Made by a program: the position numbers and the translations under genes
The notes under the pieces: model-generated
What the model saw: only the letters and a program-made list of their open reading frames with translations
Told to the model about the DNA's origin: nothing
The model's database searches: none
In this document: one piece after another, positions 50,603 to 62,400 of the stretch
How the letters are laid out: each line of letters starts with the position of its first letter
Position numbering within the stretch: the stretch's first letter is position 1
DNA from: Mesorhizobium sp. CA14
GTDB lineage: Bacteria; Pseudomonadota; Alphaproteobacteria; Rhizobiales; Rhizobiaceae
NCBI RefSeq assembly: GCF_020165195.1
Contig: NZ_JAIUHR010000003.1
Location: 186,001 to 250,000 of the forward strand
DNA length: 64,000 nucleotides
Direction: 5' to 3'

Positions 50603-52024
50603 TCACTTCCCCGCAGTCCCGACCGTTTCCAGCGTCTTTGGTTTGGTCAGCCGGCCGTGGCCCGAGACCGCGTTGCCGGCCTCCGGCGCAAGTCGCATGA
50701 AGGTGATCGAGGCTGCCGCCGAGACGGCTGCCACGATGAAGAAGGCGATGTGGAAATCCCGCAGGGTCAGCGGCCCGCCATGGATCGAGGTCGACACTTC
50801 GAGGATGCCGCCGGCCAGCGCCACGCCCATCGCGATCGACAATTGCTGGAAAACCGCCGTGATCGGCGTCGCCTTGCTGGTGTCGGCGGACGTGATCTCG
50901 GCATAGGAGAGCGCATTGACGCCGGTGAAGAACATCGAGCGGATGAAGCCTCCGACCAGAAGGATCGCCAGCATCAGTGCATAGGGCGTCTGCGGCGTGA
51001 ACAGACCGTAGATGGCGATCGAGGCGGCCGCGACCAGCGAGCCCCAGATCAGCACGCGCCGGAAGCCGGCGAGCCGGAACAGCAGCGCGGTGACGAATTT
51101 CATGCCGATGGCGCCGATCGCCGAGACGAAGATGATCATGCCTGACTGGAACGGCGTCAGCCCGAAGCCGATCTGGAACATCAGCGGCAGAAGGAACGGC
51201 ACCGCGCCGATGCCGATGCGAAACAGCGACCCGCCGAGCACGGAGGATCGGAAGACCTGGTTGCGGAACAGCTCCAGCGCCAGCAGCGGGCTCCTGGCGC
51301 GCCGCGCATGGAGGAGATAGAGCGCGCCGGAGGCCACGCCGACGGCCACCGTGATGAAGCCGGCCATCGGCGGCAGCGCCGGCAGGCTGACGACGGAAAG
51401 GCCGAAGACGACGCCGGACGCTGCGAGACCGCTGAGCACAAATCCTGGGAAATCGAGCGGCGGTGTCTCCGCAGGCTCGGTTTTGGGCAAGAACCGCGTG
51501 GCGAGCCAGATGCCCAGCAATCCGATCGGCACGTTGATCAGAAAAATCCAGTGCCAGGTGAAATAGGTGGTGATGAAGCCGCCGATCGGTGGGCCGACCA
51601 GAGGGCCGACAAGCGCCGGCACCGTCAGCCAGGACATCGCTGCAACCAGCTCGTTCTTCGGCGTGGCGCGCACCAGCACCAGGCGCCCGACCGGCGTCAT
51701 CATAGCGCCGCCTATGCCTTGCAGGAATCGCGACACCACGAAGGCCGGCAGCGAATTGGAGAACGCGCAGGCGACGGAGCCGGCGATGAAGACGCCGATC
51801 GCGGCGCGAAACACCGTCTTGGCGCCAAACCGGTCGGCCATCCAGCCGCTGATCGGAATGAAGATCGCCAGCGACACCAGATAAGCCGTCAGCGCCAGCT
51901 TCAGCGCGATCGGGCTCGTGTGGATGTCGATGGCGATCGCCGGCAGCGACGTCGCGATCACGGTCGAATCCATGTTCTCCATGAAAAGTGCGACCGCCAG
52001 TATGAGCGGGATGATGCGGTTCAA
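50603..52024 (-). CDS. DHA2-family MFS transporter
   Basis: 473 residues with about 14 helices. The first helix has LFMENMDSTVIATSLPAIA, the DHA2 proton-coupling signature; motif A reads SGWMADRFGAKTVF, and ALVGPLVGPPIGGF and WHWIFLINVPIGL follow. It probably exports a drug-like compound with H+ antiport. It stands alone, facing rlmE. Confidence 0.9.
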   Translation of the reverse strand: MNRIIPLILAVALFMENMDSTVIATSLPAIAIDIHTSPIALKLALTAYLVSLAIFIPISGWMADRFGAKTVFRAAIGVFIAGSVACAFSNSLPAFVVSRFLQGIGGAMMTPVGRLVLVRATPKNELVAAMSWLTVPALVGPLVGPPIGGFITTYFTWHWIFLINVPIGLLGIWLATRFLPKTEPAETPPLDFPGFVLSGLAASGVVFGLSVVSLPALPPMAGFITVAVGVASGALYLLHARRARSPLLALELFRNQVFRSSVLGGSLFRIGIGAVPFLLPLMFQIGFGLTPFQSGMIIFVSAIGAIGMKFVTALLFRLAGFRRVLIWGSLVAAASIAIYGLFTPQTPYALMLAILLVGGFIRSMFFTGVNALSYAEITSADTSKATPITAVFQQLSIAMGVALAGGILEVSTSIHGGPLTLRDFHIAFFIVAAVSAAASITFMRLAPEAGNAVSGHGRLTKPKTLETVGTAGK

Positions 52025-52230
52025 GGGAGACGCCCTGATCTGTCTTCGCGATTCTAGGCCCGGCTGGGGGCGAACCGGTGCGACCGGGCGGTTACCACGC
52101 CTCGTTCCGGATGTCGCATTAAATTGCTGTCACTTTTGCGGGAGCGCAGCCACTGGTGGCGCAATTTTTCGGCGGAATGTAGTTGTACCGGGCGTGCCGT
52201 CATACTACCGGTGCTGCTTGGAGTGCTGAC

Positions 52231-52467
52231 ATGGACAACACCGTCTGCATAGCTGACGTCGAACGCAAAATCTCCTTCATCCTGCGCGGAGCCAGTGAAG
52301 GACAAAGCTATGTCGTGGTCAGCAACGGGCGGCCTGTGGCGCGGATCGTTCCTGCCGACACGCAGGATTTATTGCCCCATTCGCGCGCAGCGTTATTGTC
52401 GCGGCTCGAGCAACAGCCGGTTGTCGCTGTCGAAAACTGGACGCGCGACGATACTTACGAACGCTAG
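52231..52467 (+). CDS. Phd/YefM-family antitoxin-like protein, no toxin partner seen
   Basis: 78 residues from ATG 52231, with GGAG upstream; the frame runs back to 52183 without support. The pattern VCIADVERKISFILRGASEGQSYVVVSNGRPVARIVPAD matches the Phd/YefM DNA-binding N terminus. The C terminus (RAALLSRLEQQPVVAVENWTRDDTYER) would bind a toxin. No PIN, Fic or RelE gene follows before guaB, so it is an orphan or a solitary regulator. Confidence 0.75.
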   Translation: MDNTVCIADVERKISFILRGASEGQSYVVVSNGRPVARIVPADTQDLLPHSRAALLSRLEQQPVVAVENWTRDDTYER

Positions 52468-52631
52468 CGATGAAGGCCTTGGCTCGAAACGGGCGCCGTC
52501 ACGTCGCGTAACGATCGGCTTTTCAACCGCGACAGGACGTGTTACCAGCCAGCGCCAATCCTGAAAGGGAAGATGAGAGTCGGCGCTGGCCAATCGGCCC
52601 GGCGCCTTTTCCGCATTCAAAAGGACTGGCC

Positions 52632-54134
52632 ATGGCGAAAATCATCGAAACGTCCACCGGCGCGCTGGCGCTGACCTTCGACGACGTGCTCTTGCAGCCC
52701 GGCCATTCCGAGGTGATGCCGGGCGAAACCGACATCCGCACCCGCATAGCCGGCGATATCGATCTCAACGTGCCGATCCTTTCGGCCGCCATGGACACCG
52801 TCACCGAAGCGCGGCTGGCGATCGCCATGGCGCAGGCCGGCGGCATCGGCGTCATCCACCGCAATTTCTCGCCGGCCGAGCAGGCCGAGCAGGTCAGGCA
52901 GGTGAAGAAATTCGAATCCGGCATGGTGGTGAACCCCGTCACCATCGGCCCCGACGCAACGCTGGCCGACGCGCTGGCGCTGATGCGCACCTATTCGATC
53001 TCCGGCATTCCGGTGGTCGAAAATGGCGGCACCGGCGGTCACACGGTCGGTCGCCTGGTCGGCATCCTCACCAACCGCGACGTTCGCTTCGCCTCCGATC
53101 CGGCGCAGAAGGTCTACGAGCTGATGACGCGTGAGAACCTGATCACCGTCAAGGAGAATGTCGACCAGGACGAAGCCAAGCGCCTGCTCCACAAGCACCG
53201 CATCGAGAAACTGGTGGTGGTCGACAGGAATGGCAATTGCGTCGGCCTGATCACCGTCAAGGACATCGAGAAGTCGCAGCTCAACCCGCATGCTACCAAG
53301 GATGCGCAGGGACGCCTGCGCGCCGCGGCCGCCACCAGCGTCGGCGACGACGGCTTCGAGCGCGCCGAGCGCCTGATCGATGCCGGCGTCGACCTTTTGG
53401 TCATCGACACCGCGCACGGTCATTCGCAGCGCGTGTTGGACGCAGTGACGCGGGCGAAGAAACTCTCAAATTCCGTGCGCATCCTGGCCGGCAATGTCGC
53501 CACGGCAGACGGCACGCAGGCGCTGATCGACGCCGGCGCCGACGCGGTCAAGGTCGGCATCGGTCCGGGCTCGATCTGCACCACCAGAATCGTCGCAGGC
53601 GTCGGCGTGCCGCAGTTGTCGGCGATCATGTCGGCGGTCGAGACGGCCAGCAGGGCCGGCGTCAGCGTCATTGCCGACGGTGGCATCAAATATTCGGGCG
53701 ATCTCGCCAAGGCGCTGGCCGCGGGCGCAAGTGCGGCCATGATCGGTTCGCTGCTTGCCGGCACCGACGAGAGCCCCGGCGAGGTCTATCTGCACCAGGG
53801 CCGCTCCTTCAAGGCCTATCGCGGCATGGGCTCGGTCGGCGCCATGGCGCGCGGCTCGGCCGACCGCTACTTCCAGGCCGAGGTTCGCGACACGCTGAAG
53901 CTGGTTCCGGAGGGCATTGAAGGGCAGGTTCCTTACAAAGGACCTGTGGCTGGCGTGCTGCACCAGCTTGCAGGCGGCCTGAAAGCCGCTATGGGTTATG
54001 TGGGTGGGCGTGACCTTGCAGATTTCCGCGAGCGCGCCACCTTTGTGCGCATATCCAACGCCGGACTTCGTGAAAGCCATGCCCATGACGTCACGATCAC
54101 CCGCGAAAGCCCCAATTACCCGGGCGGAATTTGA
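52632..54134 (+). CDS. guaB: Inosine-5'-monophosphate dehydrogenase
   Basis: 500 residues from ATG 52632 with AAAAGGA upstream. A TIM barrel split by two CBS domains (about residues 95-210), the catalytic loop [11 protein letters not shown] with Cys at about 316, [17 protein letters not shown], and the flap [17 protein letters not shown]. It oxidises IMP to XMP, the committed step to GMP. Core gene. Confidence 0.97.
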   Translation: MAKIIETSTGALALTFDDVLLQPGHSEVMPGETDIRTRIAGDIDLNVPILSAAMDTVTEARLAIAMAQAGGIGVIHRNFSPAEQAEQVRQVKKFESGMVVNPVTIGPDATLADALALMRTYSISGIPVVENGGTGGHTVGRLVGILTNRDVRFASDPAQKVYELMTRENLITVKENVDQDEAKRLLHKHRIEKLVVVDRNGNCVGLITVKDIEKSQLNPHATKDAQGRLRAAAATSVGDDGFERAERLIDAGVDLLVIDTAHGHSQRVLDAVTRAKKLSNSVRILAGNVATADGTQALIDAGADAVKVGIGPGSICTTRIVAGVGVPQLSAIMSAVETASRAGVSVIADGGIKYSGDLAKALAAGASAAMIGSLLAGTDESPGEVYLHQGRSFKAYRGMGSVGAMARGSADRYFQAEVRDTLKLVPEGIEGQVPYKGPVAGVLHQLAGGLKAAMGYVGGRDLADFRERATFVRISNAGLRESHAHDVTITRESPNYPGGI

Positions 54135-54729
54135 TCGGCAGGACGATCAGTCCGACCGCCGGCGGGGACTGTGGCGTGATTTGAGCGTGGCGGTGCTGCG
54201 GCTGTCGCGTCACGCGGCGGCGCTCTCCATCGCCTCGATTGCGCTGTTCCTGGTTATGACGGCGCTGGAGTTTCTCTATTTCCAGCGCTTGAGCGGCGGC
54301 CTGGCTTCGCTCGACATGCGCATTGCAGGTTTCACGCCCGACGAAGGCATGGCCTGGCTCACCGCGCTCGGCCGCCGCGGCGGCGAGATCATCATCGTCT
54401 GGCACTATCTGACCTTCGATCTTTTGTTCCCGGCGCTGCTGTCGCTGACGCTGGTGAGCCTCATCCTCGCCCTCGGGCGGCGACTCAGCACCTTCCGCGC
54501 CATGCCGGCGCAGCTCCAGGCCTTGTTCTCGCTGGTGCTGGTGCTGCCCTATGCGGTCGCAGACTACGCCCAGAATTTCGCGCTGGCGCGGCTGCTTTCC
54601 GACTTCCAGCTGGCCAATCCCGATTCGCTGGCCTTCGCCTCGTCGCTGACCGTCACCAAATTCGCGCTGCTGGCGATTCCGGTCTTCGTCATCGCGGTCT
54701 TCGCGCTGGCCGGGCAGCGGCGGCGCTGA
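54079..54729 (+). CDS. Hypothetical integral membrane protein
   Basis: About 216 residues, with a start near ATG 54079 or 54085, overlapping guaB by about 50 bases. Four hydrophobic segments (AALSIASIALFLVMTALEF, LTFDLLFPALLSLTLVSLIL, LQALFSLVLVLPYAVADY, FALLAIPVFVIAVFALAG) mark a membrane protein. No family is recognised. The overlap suggests co-expression with guaB, and the MAPEG gene follows 10 bases later. Confidence 0.75.
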   Translation: MPMTSRSPAKAPITRAEFDRQDDQSDRRRGLWRDLSVAVLRLSRHAAALSIASIALFLVMTALEFLYFQRLSGGLASLDMRIAGFTPDEGMAWLTALGRRGGEIIIVWHYLTFDLLFPALLSLTLVSLILALGRRLSTFRAMPAQLQALFSLVLVLPYAVADYAQNFALARLLSDFQLANPDSLAFASSLTVTKFALLAIPVFVIAVFALAGQRRR

Positions 54730-54739
54730 GGGGAAGCAG

Positions 54740-55159
54740 ATGCGCCAGACCGCCATCTTCTGGCCGATGCTGGCGCATGTTCTTCTGGTCTATATCGTCT
54801 ATCTGGTGATGTTCAAGCGGCGCTATCTCGCCGTGAAGTCGGGCGAGGCCAGGATCAGCCAGTACAAGGTCCGCTCGACCGAGCCCACCTCAAGCGTCAC
54901 CGCCGCCAACAATCTGATCAATCAGTTCGAGCTGCCGGTTCTCTTCTATGCGCTGTGCCTGGCGCTGTTCGTCACCAACGGCGTGAACTATCTGACGCTG
55001 GCACTGATGTGGCTCTTCATAGTCACGCGCTATGTTCACGCCTGGGTGCATCTCGACAGAAACTATGTGCTGCACCGCAGCCGCGCCTTCTTCCTTGGCG
55101 CGGGCATACTTCTCATCGCCTGGATCTGGTTCGCGCTGCACCTGCTGGGGCTGGTTTAA
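54740..55159 (+). CDS. MAPEG-family membrane protein
   Basis: 139 residues, four helices. The conserved NLINQFELPVLFYALC and VHLDRNYVLHRSRAFFLGA segments match bacterial MAPEG proteins (membrane-associated eicosanoid/glutathione metabolism). It may be a glutathione transferase-like enzyme; the catalytic Arg is in the RSRAFF region. It probably forms an operon with the preceding membrane gene. Confidence 0.88.
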   Translation: MRQTAIFWPMLAHVLLVYIVYLVMFKRRYLAVKSGEARISQYKVRSTEPTSSVTAANNLINQFELPVLFYALCLALFVTNGVNYLTLALMWLFIVTRYVHAWVHLDRNYVLHRSRAFFLGAGILLIAWIWFALHLLGLV

Positions 55160-55161
55160 CG

Positions 55162-56313
55162 CTATAGATCGAACACCGCGATCCGGCGCTTGTCGAACTT
55201 GATGCCGATCTCACCGCGCACCAGCCTTAGCGCCTGCTCGCCGAAAACGGCGCGCCGCCAGCCCTGCAACGCCGCCACGTCGGCTTCCTCGCCCTCGGCG
55301 GCTATGCGGTCGATATCGTCGCTGGAGGCAAGCACCTTGGTGGCGACACCTTCTTTCTCCGCGACGATCCTGAGCAGCACCTTGAGCAGTTCCGCCGCCG
55401 CGCTCGACCCCTCCGGCGGCTGCAAGCTTTTCGGCAGTTTCGGCATCGCGTCCTTGGGCAGCGCCAGCGCCGCGTTGACCGCGCCGAGCAGCGCGGTTGC
55501 CGTGGCCGAGCGTTCCCAGCCTTTCGGCGTGGTGCGCAGTTTGCCGAGCGCGGCCGCATCGCGCGGCGCCTGCTGGGCGATCTCATAAATCGCGTCGTCC
55601 TTGAGTACGCGGCCGCGCGGCACGTCGCGCTCGCGCGCCTCCCGTTCGCGCCAGGCGGCAACGGCCTGCACGATCGCCAGCTCCTGCGGTTTGCGCAGCC
55701 GCATCTTCAGCCGCTTCCAGGCATCCTCTGGATGCGGATCGTAGGTCTCGCGCGAGGTGAGGACGTCCATCTCCTCGTTCAGCCAGTGGGCGCGATCCTC
55801 GCGCTTCAGCTCGGCGCTGAGATGCTGGTAGACCTTGATCAGATGGGTGACGTCGGCAAGCGCGTATTCGAGCTGCTTGTCGGAGAGCGGCCGGTGCCGC
55901 CAGTCGGTGAAGCGCGAGGACTTGTCCAGCCGGGCTCCGGTGACCTTCTGCACGAGCTGGTCGTAGGAAACGCTGTCGCCGAAGCCGCAGACCATCGCCG
56001 CCACCTGCGTGTCGAAGACCGGATGCGGCACCAGATCGCCGAGATGGACGATGATTTCGATATCCTGGCGCGCCGCGTGGAAGACCTTCAGCACCGCTTC
56101 ATTGGCCATGAGCCGGAAAAACGGCTTCAGGTCGATACCGGGCGCCAACGGATCGATGAGCGCCTCGATCCCAGGCGCGGCGATCTGGATCAGGCAGAGG
56201 ATCGGCCAGAAGGTCGTCTCGCGGATGAATTCGGTATCGACGGTAACGAATTCCGACTTTTCGAACGCCGCGATAACGCTCTCGAGTTCTTCTTGTGTGG
56301 TGATGACGCGCAT
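55162..56313 (-). CDS. rnd: Ribonuclease D
   Basis: 383 residues from ATG 56313. DEDDy exonuclease motifs: FVTVDTEFIRE (D, E), VHLGDLVPHPVFDTQVAAM (D) and LEYALADVTHLIKVYQHL (Y, D). An HRDC domain follows at about 210-290 (AVAAWREREARERDVPRGRVLKD). It trims tRNA 3' ends. Core gene, convergent with the MAPEG gene. Confidence 0.95.
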   Translation of the reverse strand: MRVITTQEELESVIAAFEKSEFVTVDTEFIRETTFWPILCLIQIAAPGIEALIDPLAPGIDLKPFFRLMANEAVLKVFHAARQDIEIIVHLGDLVPHPVFDTQVAAMVCGFGDSVSYDQLVQKVTGARLDKSSRFTDWRHRPLSDKQLEYALADVTHLIKVYQHLSAELKREDRAHWLNEEMDVLTSRETYDPHPEDAWKRLKMRLRKPQELAIVQAVAAWREREARERDVPRGRVLKDDAIYEIAQQAPRDAAALGKLRTTPKGWERSATATALLGAVNAALALPKDAMPKLPKSLQPPEGSSAAAELLKVLLRIVAEKEGVATKVLASSDDIDRIAAEGEEADVAALQGWRRAVFGEQALRLVRGEIGIKFDKRRIAVFDL

Positions 56314-56460
56314 CAAATCGCTTTTGGCACAGTATCAGGCCTCTTTCAATTTCAGCCGCGCGCGCTTTCGTCAAGCGCCGCGACGTAAGCGGTGGTTCGA
56401 TCGTCGGGTTCTCCCGTGCGAAATCGCACCGCGTGCCCGCACCCCATCCCGCGATGCCCG

Positions 56461-57735
56461 TCAAGCGGCTGCGGCCAGCTTCGCTAAGTGGCGCTGCCGC
56501 GCGAGCCGTTCATGCTTCATAAGCTCGCGCCGGGACCCTCTCTCCTGTCGAGCCGGATCCTGTCCCCTCGGGTATTGCGTTCGACGACGGTCGCCGGCCG
56601 AGCGCGCCCGCTGCCGCCAGGCTGAGCACAATGAAAGGTATGCCGATGCCAAGGCCGAGCGGATGCCCCAATGGTCCGACACGAAGCCGAGGAGCGGCGG
56701 GCCAAGCAGGAAGGCGACGAAGGAGATCTGCGACAGCGCCGCCACGTTGATCGCCGCGGGGCGGTCGGTGCGCTGCGCCGCAGCCGAGATCGCCAGTGGG
56801 AAGATGGCGCTGCTGCCGATGCCAAGAAGCGCAAAGCCCAGCATCGAGATGAAGGGCAGGGGCGAAAAGAAGACGATGAACACGCCGACCATCATCGTCG
56901 CCAACAGCACGCGCGCCACGCCGCTTGGCGAGTAACGATCGACGAAGCTGTCGGCGAAGAAGCGCGTCGTCGCCTGCGAGAAGGCGAACAGTGCGACCGT
57001 GATCCCGGCGACGAACGGCCCTGAGTCGAATACTGTGCGCATATAGATCGCCGACCAATCCATGCTGGCGCCTTCCATCAGCATTGCCGACAGCGTCACC
57101 GCGACGAGGATGAGGATCGGCAGCGTCGGCCGGGCGAACATCGGCGCCTTATCGCCGGACGCGGCGAAGCGGGCGGGCGCCGGTTCGAAGCCGCCGAGGA
57201 ACAGCGCCATCGCAGCTGCAACCATCGGCACCACCAGCGCCAGATGCAGTTGCGGCGACAGGCCGAGATGCGCCAGCGCTCCGCCGAACAGGCCGGCGCC
57301 GAAGAAACCGATGCTCCAGAACGAATGCGCCCGGTTCATGATGCGGCGTTTGAGCAGGAACTCGGTCCTGTCGGCCTCGACATTCAAGATGATCTCGATG
57401 CTGCCGATCATCAATCCGACCGGGAGCAGCATCAGGAACAGAGCGGCGGGGCCGGGCGCGTGCACCGCGATGGCATAGGCGAGGCCAAGCAGCGGCACCA
57501 GCCAGAGCAGCGCGCGACGAAAGCCGACACGCTCCAGGATCGGCGTCGCCAGCGTCAGCGCGATAAGGGTACCGATCGGCGTGCCGATCAGGGCGAGCCC
57601 CAGCGTGCCATCCTCGATCCCCATGGCTCGTTTGATGTCGGGCAGGCGCGGGAAGATGTTGCCCATGGCAAAGGAATAGATTGCAAAGCCCGCATAGACG
57701 CGGTGCTGGGAGGCGAGTTTCAGGCCAAGGATCAT
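56461..57735 (-). CDS. MFS transporter with apparent C-terminal frameshift
   Basis: From ATG 57735 the frame is a normal 12-helix MFS (FAIYSFAMGNIFPRLPDIKRAMG, GFVSDHWGIRSA). At about 56651 one base seems missing: the current frame gives LASAYLSLCSAW, while the next frame gives LGIGIPFIVLSLAAAGALGRRPSS ending near 56510, the natural last helix and tail. As written, the protein loses its last helix and gains about 60 unrelated residues. It could be a pseudogene, a sequencing error or a real variant. It is divergent from a DeoR regulator. Confidence 0.75.
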   Translation of the reverse strand: MILGLKLASQHRVYAGFAIYSFAMGNIFPRLPDIKRAMGIEDGTLGLALIGTPIGTLIALTLATPILERVGFRRALLWLVPLLGLAYAIAVHAPGPAALFLMLLPVGLMIGSIEIILNVEADRTEFLLKRRIMNRAHSFWSIGFFGAGLFGGALAHLGLSPQLHLALVVPMVAAAMALFLGGFEPAPARFAASGDKAPMFARPTLPILILVAVTLSAMLMEGASMDWSAIYMRTVFDSGPFVAGITVALFAFSQATTRFFADSFVDRYSPSGVARVLLATMMVGVFIVFFSPLPFISMLGFALLGIGSSAIFPLAISAAAQRTDRPAAINVAALSQISFVAFLLGPPLLGFVSDHWGIRSALASAYLSLCSAWRQRARSAGDRRRTQYPRGQDPARQERGSRRELMKHERLARQRHLAKLAAAA

Positions 57736-57851
57736 CGCGGGCAATCCAACAGGGAGTAATGACGGGCGAATTCTCGGGTCTGCTCACGACCCCGTTTCTT
57801 GCATGAACCGGCAAAACATGCAATAACGTGCACAAATAAATAGGATCATGC

Positions 57852-58610
57852 ATGCTCACCGAAGAACGGCATCAACTCATCCGGAACCAATTGGCTGCGG
57901 ACGGAAGGGTGCTGGCGGGCGAGCTCGCCAGCCGTTTCGGCGTCTCGGAAGACACGGTGCGCCGCGATCTGCGCGAGTTGGCGAAAGCCGGGCAGTTGCG
58001 CCGCGTCTATGGCGGCGCGGTCGCCTCCGCGCCCTTTGCCGCCGCGACGCTCAGCCAGCGCAGCCGTCATGCGGTCGAGGAAAAAACGCGGCTCGCCACG
58101 GCGGCGGTTGGACTGCTGGGCGCCGGGCAGTCGCTGTTCATCGACGGCGGCACGACCAACGAGGCGATCGCCAGGGCGATCCCGCGCGATATGGAGCTGA
58201 CCGTCGCCACCAATTCGCTGGGCGTCGCTTCGGCTCTGACGGACCTTCCCCTGGTCGAGCTGATCGTGCTCGGCGGCCGCTACGTGCCCGATCTCGGCAC
58301 CTGCGTCGGGGCAGATACGCTGGCCGCGGTGGCGCAACTCGGCGCCGATCTGTTCTTTCTCGGATCCTGCGGGCTGGATGTCGCGCGCGGCGTCACCGCA
58401 TTCGATTCGGCCGAAGCCGAAGTGAAACGCGCCATGGCGAAAAACAGCGCCGGCATCGTGATTGCCGTCACCAATGACAAGCTCGCCACCGCCGCGCCCT
58501 ATCGCGTGGCGGGGGCGGATGCGATCCGTCATCTCGTGGTGGAAAAGAGCGCGCCTGCCGCCACTCTCGCCGATTTCCAAAGCCGGGGTGCGCAGGTCCA
58601 CTTTGCCTGA
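57852..58610 (+). CDS. DeoR-family transcriptional regulator
   Basis: 252 residues. The N-terminal HTH is MLTEERHQLIRNQLAADGRVLAGELASRFGVSEDTVRRDLRELA. The sugar-phosphate-sensing domain has IDGGTTNEAIARAIP, VATNSLGVASAL, LGGRYVPDLGTCVG and VAVTNDKLA-like strands. It is divergent from the MFS gene across 116 bases, so control of that transporter is likely. The ligand is probably a phosphorylated sugar or nucleoside. Confidence 0.92.
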   Translation: MLTEERHQLIRNQLAADGRVLAGELASRFGVSEDTVRRDLRELAKAGQLRRVYGGAVASAPFAAATLSQRSRHAVEEKTRLATAAVGLLGAGQSLFIDGGTTNEAIARAIPRDMELTVATNSLGVASALTDLPLVELIVLGGRYVPDLGTCVGADTLAAVAQLGADLFFLGSCGLDVARGVTAFDSAEAEVKRAMAKNSAGIVIAVTNDKLATAAPYRVAGADAIRHLVVEKSAPAATLADFQSRGAQVHFA

Positions 58611-58723
58611 ACGTCGCAGCGGTGCACCTGTGTGACCGCTTGCCTTGACAAAGCCGGCCTCTCATGCGCTTTTCGCGCCAATTTTCGAGCCGGGCCGTCG
58701 CCCGCAATTTCCGGACTTTACCA

Positions 58724-60517
<1,794 letters not shown>

Positions 60518-60537
60518 CGGCAGCTCTTCAACTGCCC

Positions 60538-60779
60538 TTTCTCCCCGTCACTATACGGGGAGAAATGTCCGGCAGGACAATGAGGGGCAGCGCGGATGCT
60601 GGCGATTTACGGGCCGCCGTAGCAGGCGGGGCTTTCTGACCGGCAATCGGTCCTGCATCGAATTTCATTCGCAAGCGTCGGCGCTGCCCCTCATCCGCCT
60701 GCCCGTCCTCCGCAGCAGCTGCGCTGCGGCTTCGGAGGGTGGACCGGCACCTTCTCCCCGTATGGGGACGGGGAGAAGG
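60538..60779. repeat. Nested palindromic intergenic mosaic after aspS
   Basis: A hairpin at 60538-60565 (TTTCTCCCCGT with ACGGGGAGAAA) and another at 60750-60779 (CCTTCTCCCCGT with ACGGGGAGAAGG) flank an inverted pair: ATGAGGGGCAGCGC near 60581 and GCGCTGCCCCTCAT near 60681. This resembles the RIME-like element at 49560-49710. The first hairpin may also terminate aspS. Confidence 0.6.
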
Positions 60780-60791
60780 CAGGTAATTCCA

Positions 60792-61982
60792 TCAGTCCTG
60801 GTTCGCCTTGACCTTGACGCCCAGCGTCTTCGGCAGATCGAGCGGGTTGGACATGGCGCCGGCCATGATCAGCGCGAACGGCACCGACGACGGCGGCTCG
60901 GCCGAGATTTCCAGGCTCTTCGGATTGTCGAGGAAGGTGTTGACCGCCGCCGAGACTTCCGCAGTCAGCTCGGGATTGTTGAGCTGCGCCATGCCGAACG
61001 GCACGATCGCCTTGGCCTGGTTGGCGACGTCCTTGGCCGACATGCCCTGTTGCTTGCCGACATAGTCGAGCACCTTGCCGGTCAGCGAATCGTCCTCGAA
61101 GCGCACCGATGCGCCGTTGAAGGAAAGCTGTTGCATCAGGCCGAGCATGGCCATGCCTTGCGCGGAATTGTCGGCGCCTTCCGGCTGGGCGGCGAGCTTC
61201 TTCCGCATTTCCTGCATCGACTTGATGAAGTCGAGCGTGTAGCCGCCGAGATTGAAGGTCATGCCGAGCGTGCCGGCATTCTCGACCGAGATGTCATATT
61301 TCGACAGCTCCATCTTGCCGTCGCTCGGCTGCCAGGTGCCGGCCATCGCAATGTTGCCCGAGATGTTCTGGTAGCCGAGCGCCTCGATCGCTTCCTTCGA
61401 CTTCGCATCGTCGACCAGCGAGAGATCTGCGGTGAATTTTTCGGTGTTGGCGGTGAAGTCCATCGCCTTGCCGTCGGCCGGCGGGGTGATCTGGACGGCA
61501 AGCCCGTCCATCGCGAACGCCGTCTTGTCGCCGACCTTGACCGTCATGTTGGAGAGTTCCGCAGACTTGTACATCATCAGCGAGCCGAGCGGATCGGTGC
61601 CGCCTTCGGCCGGGACCTTCATGTCGTGGATGACCACCGGGCTGAGATTGAGCGTCACGCCGTCCTTGCTGTGCTCGAAGGGCGAGGTCGAGACGGTGGC
61701 GATCTCATAGCCGCCATTGGCTTCGCTGACCCCTTCCAGCTTCACGTCGCCGATCGGCAGTGCTTCCTTCTCGGCGGCCGGCTTGATGGAAACGCCCTGC
61801 AGCACGGCGTTCGAATCGTCGCCCGAGACACCGGTCCAGGAAATGTCGACGCCCTGGGCGGCAAGGGCCGCCTTGATGCGCTCGGCCACCGCCGGATCGG
61901 CGGCGAACGCCGCATTGAGCGGCAGCGTCAGCAGAAAGGTCGAAAAAGCCAATTTCTTGAGCGTCGAGCGTTGGATTGTCAT
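60792..61982 (-). CDS. Large exported protein of unknown function
   Basis: 396 residues. Signal peptide: KKLAFSTFLLTLPLNAAFAAD with an AFA-AD cleavage site. The mature protein is beta-rich with repeating units (VLQGVSIKPAAEKEALPIGDVKLEGVSEANGGYEI; MTVKVGDKTAFAMDGLAVQI; GMTFNLGGYTLDFIKSM) that look like a long beta-helix or lipid-binding fold, as seen in the AsmA-like and DUF2125-type families of alphaproteobacteria. I cannot assign it firmly. It is probably periplasmic. Confidence 0.75.
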   Translation of the reverse strand: MTIQRSTLKKLAFSTFLLTLPLNAAFAADPAVAERIKAALAAQGVDISWTGVSGDDSNAVLQGVSIKPAAEKEALPIGDVKLEGVSEANGGYEIATVSTSPFEHSKDGVTLNLSPVVIHDMKVPAEGGTDPLGSLMMYKSAELSNMTVKVGDKTAFAMDGLAVQITPPADGKAMDFTANTEKFTADLSLVDDAKSKEAIEALGYQNISGNIAMAGTWQPSDGKMELSKYDISVENAGTLGMTFNLGGYTLDFIKSMQEMRKKLAAQPEGADNSAQGMAMLGLMQQLSFNGASVRFEDDSLTGKVLDYVGKQQGMSAKDVANQAKAIVPFGMAQLNNPELTAEVSAAVNTFLDNPKSLEISAEPPSSVPFALIMAGAMSNPLDLPKTLGVKVKANQD

Positions 61983-62400
61983 GGCGAGTTCCCTGTCCTG
62001 ATTTGGCTATGATGAAATTTGTTTTGAAACCTGCTCCATCACCATTCCGTGACGAACGGGACGGGAAGAAGGCATGTCCCGGCACATTTGTCGAAAACGG
62101 CGATGAAAAGCAAACTGCGGTCGGCAGCCTTTGCGCGATGCGGTGAATTTGTCATGAAGACCGCGGCTTTCCTCCGCCAGCGCGTTGCATTGCCAGATAG
62201 CGGTCGCATGTAACGGATTGATGTTGGCCGGCGTCATGTTGCCGACTAAGCCTGTTGCAGATCGGCGGCAAATTGCAGCCGCCGCGGCGCCGCTTCCGTG
62301 AAATCCTTCACACCGTGGGCTGCATGTCTGCGGCCGCGGCGAATGCGCCGATCTTCACGCGGCGCTTGCCGCGAATCACCCGCTCGGCTAGTCCAAATCC
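61983..62400. other. Intergenic stretch between the exported-protein gene and parC
   Basis: No gene is seen. A hairpin (GGCGGC at 62264-62269 with GCCGCC at 62278-62283) lies in the middle. Promoters for the two divergent genes must be here. Confidence 0.4.

Noticed and set aside
60762..62012. 416-codon plus-strand frame opposite the exported-protein gene
   Set aside because: The minus-strand gene has a clear signal peptide and a normal start; the opposite frame has neither.
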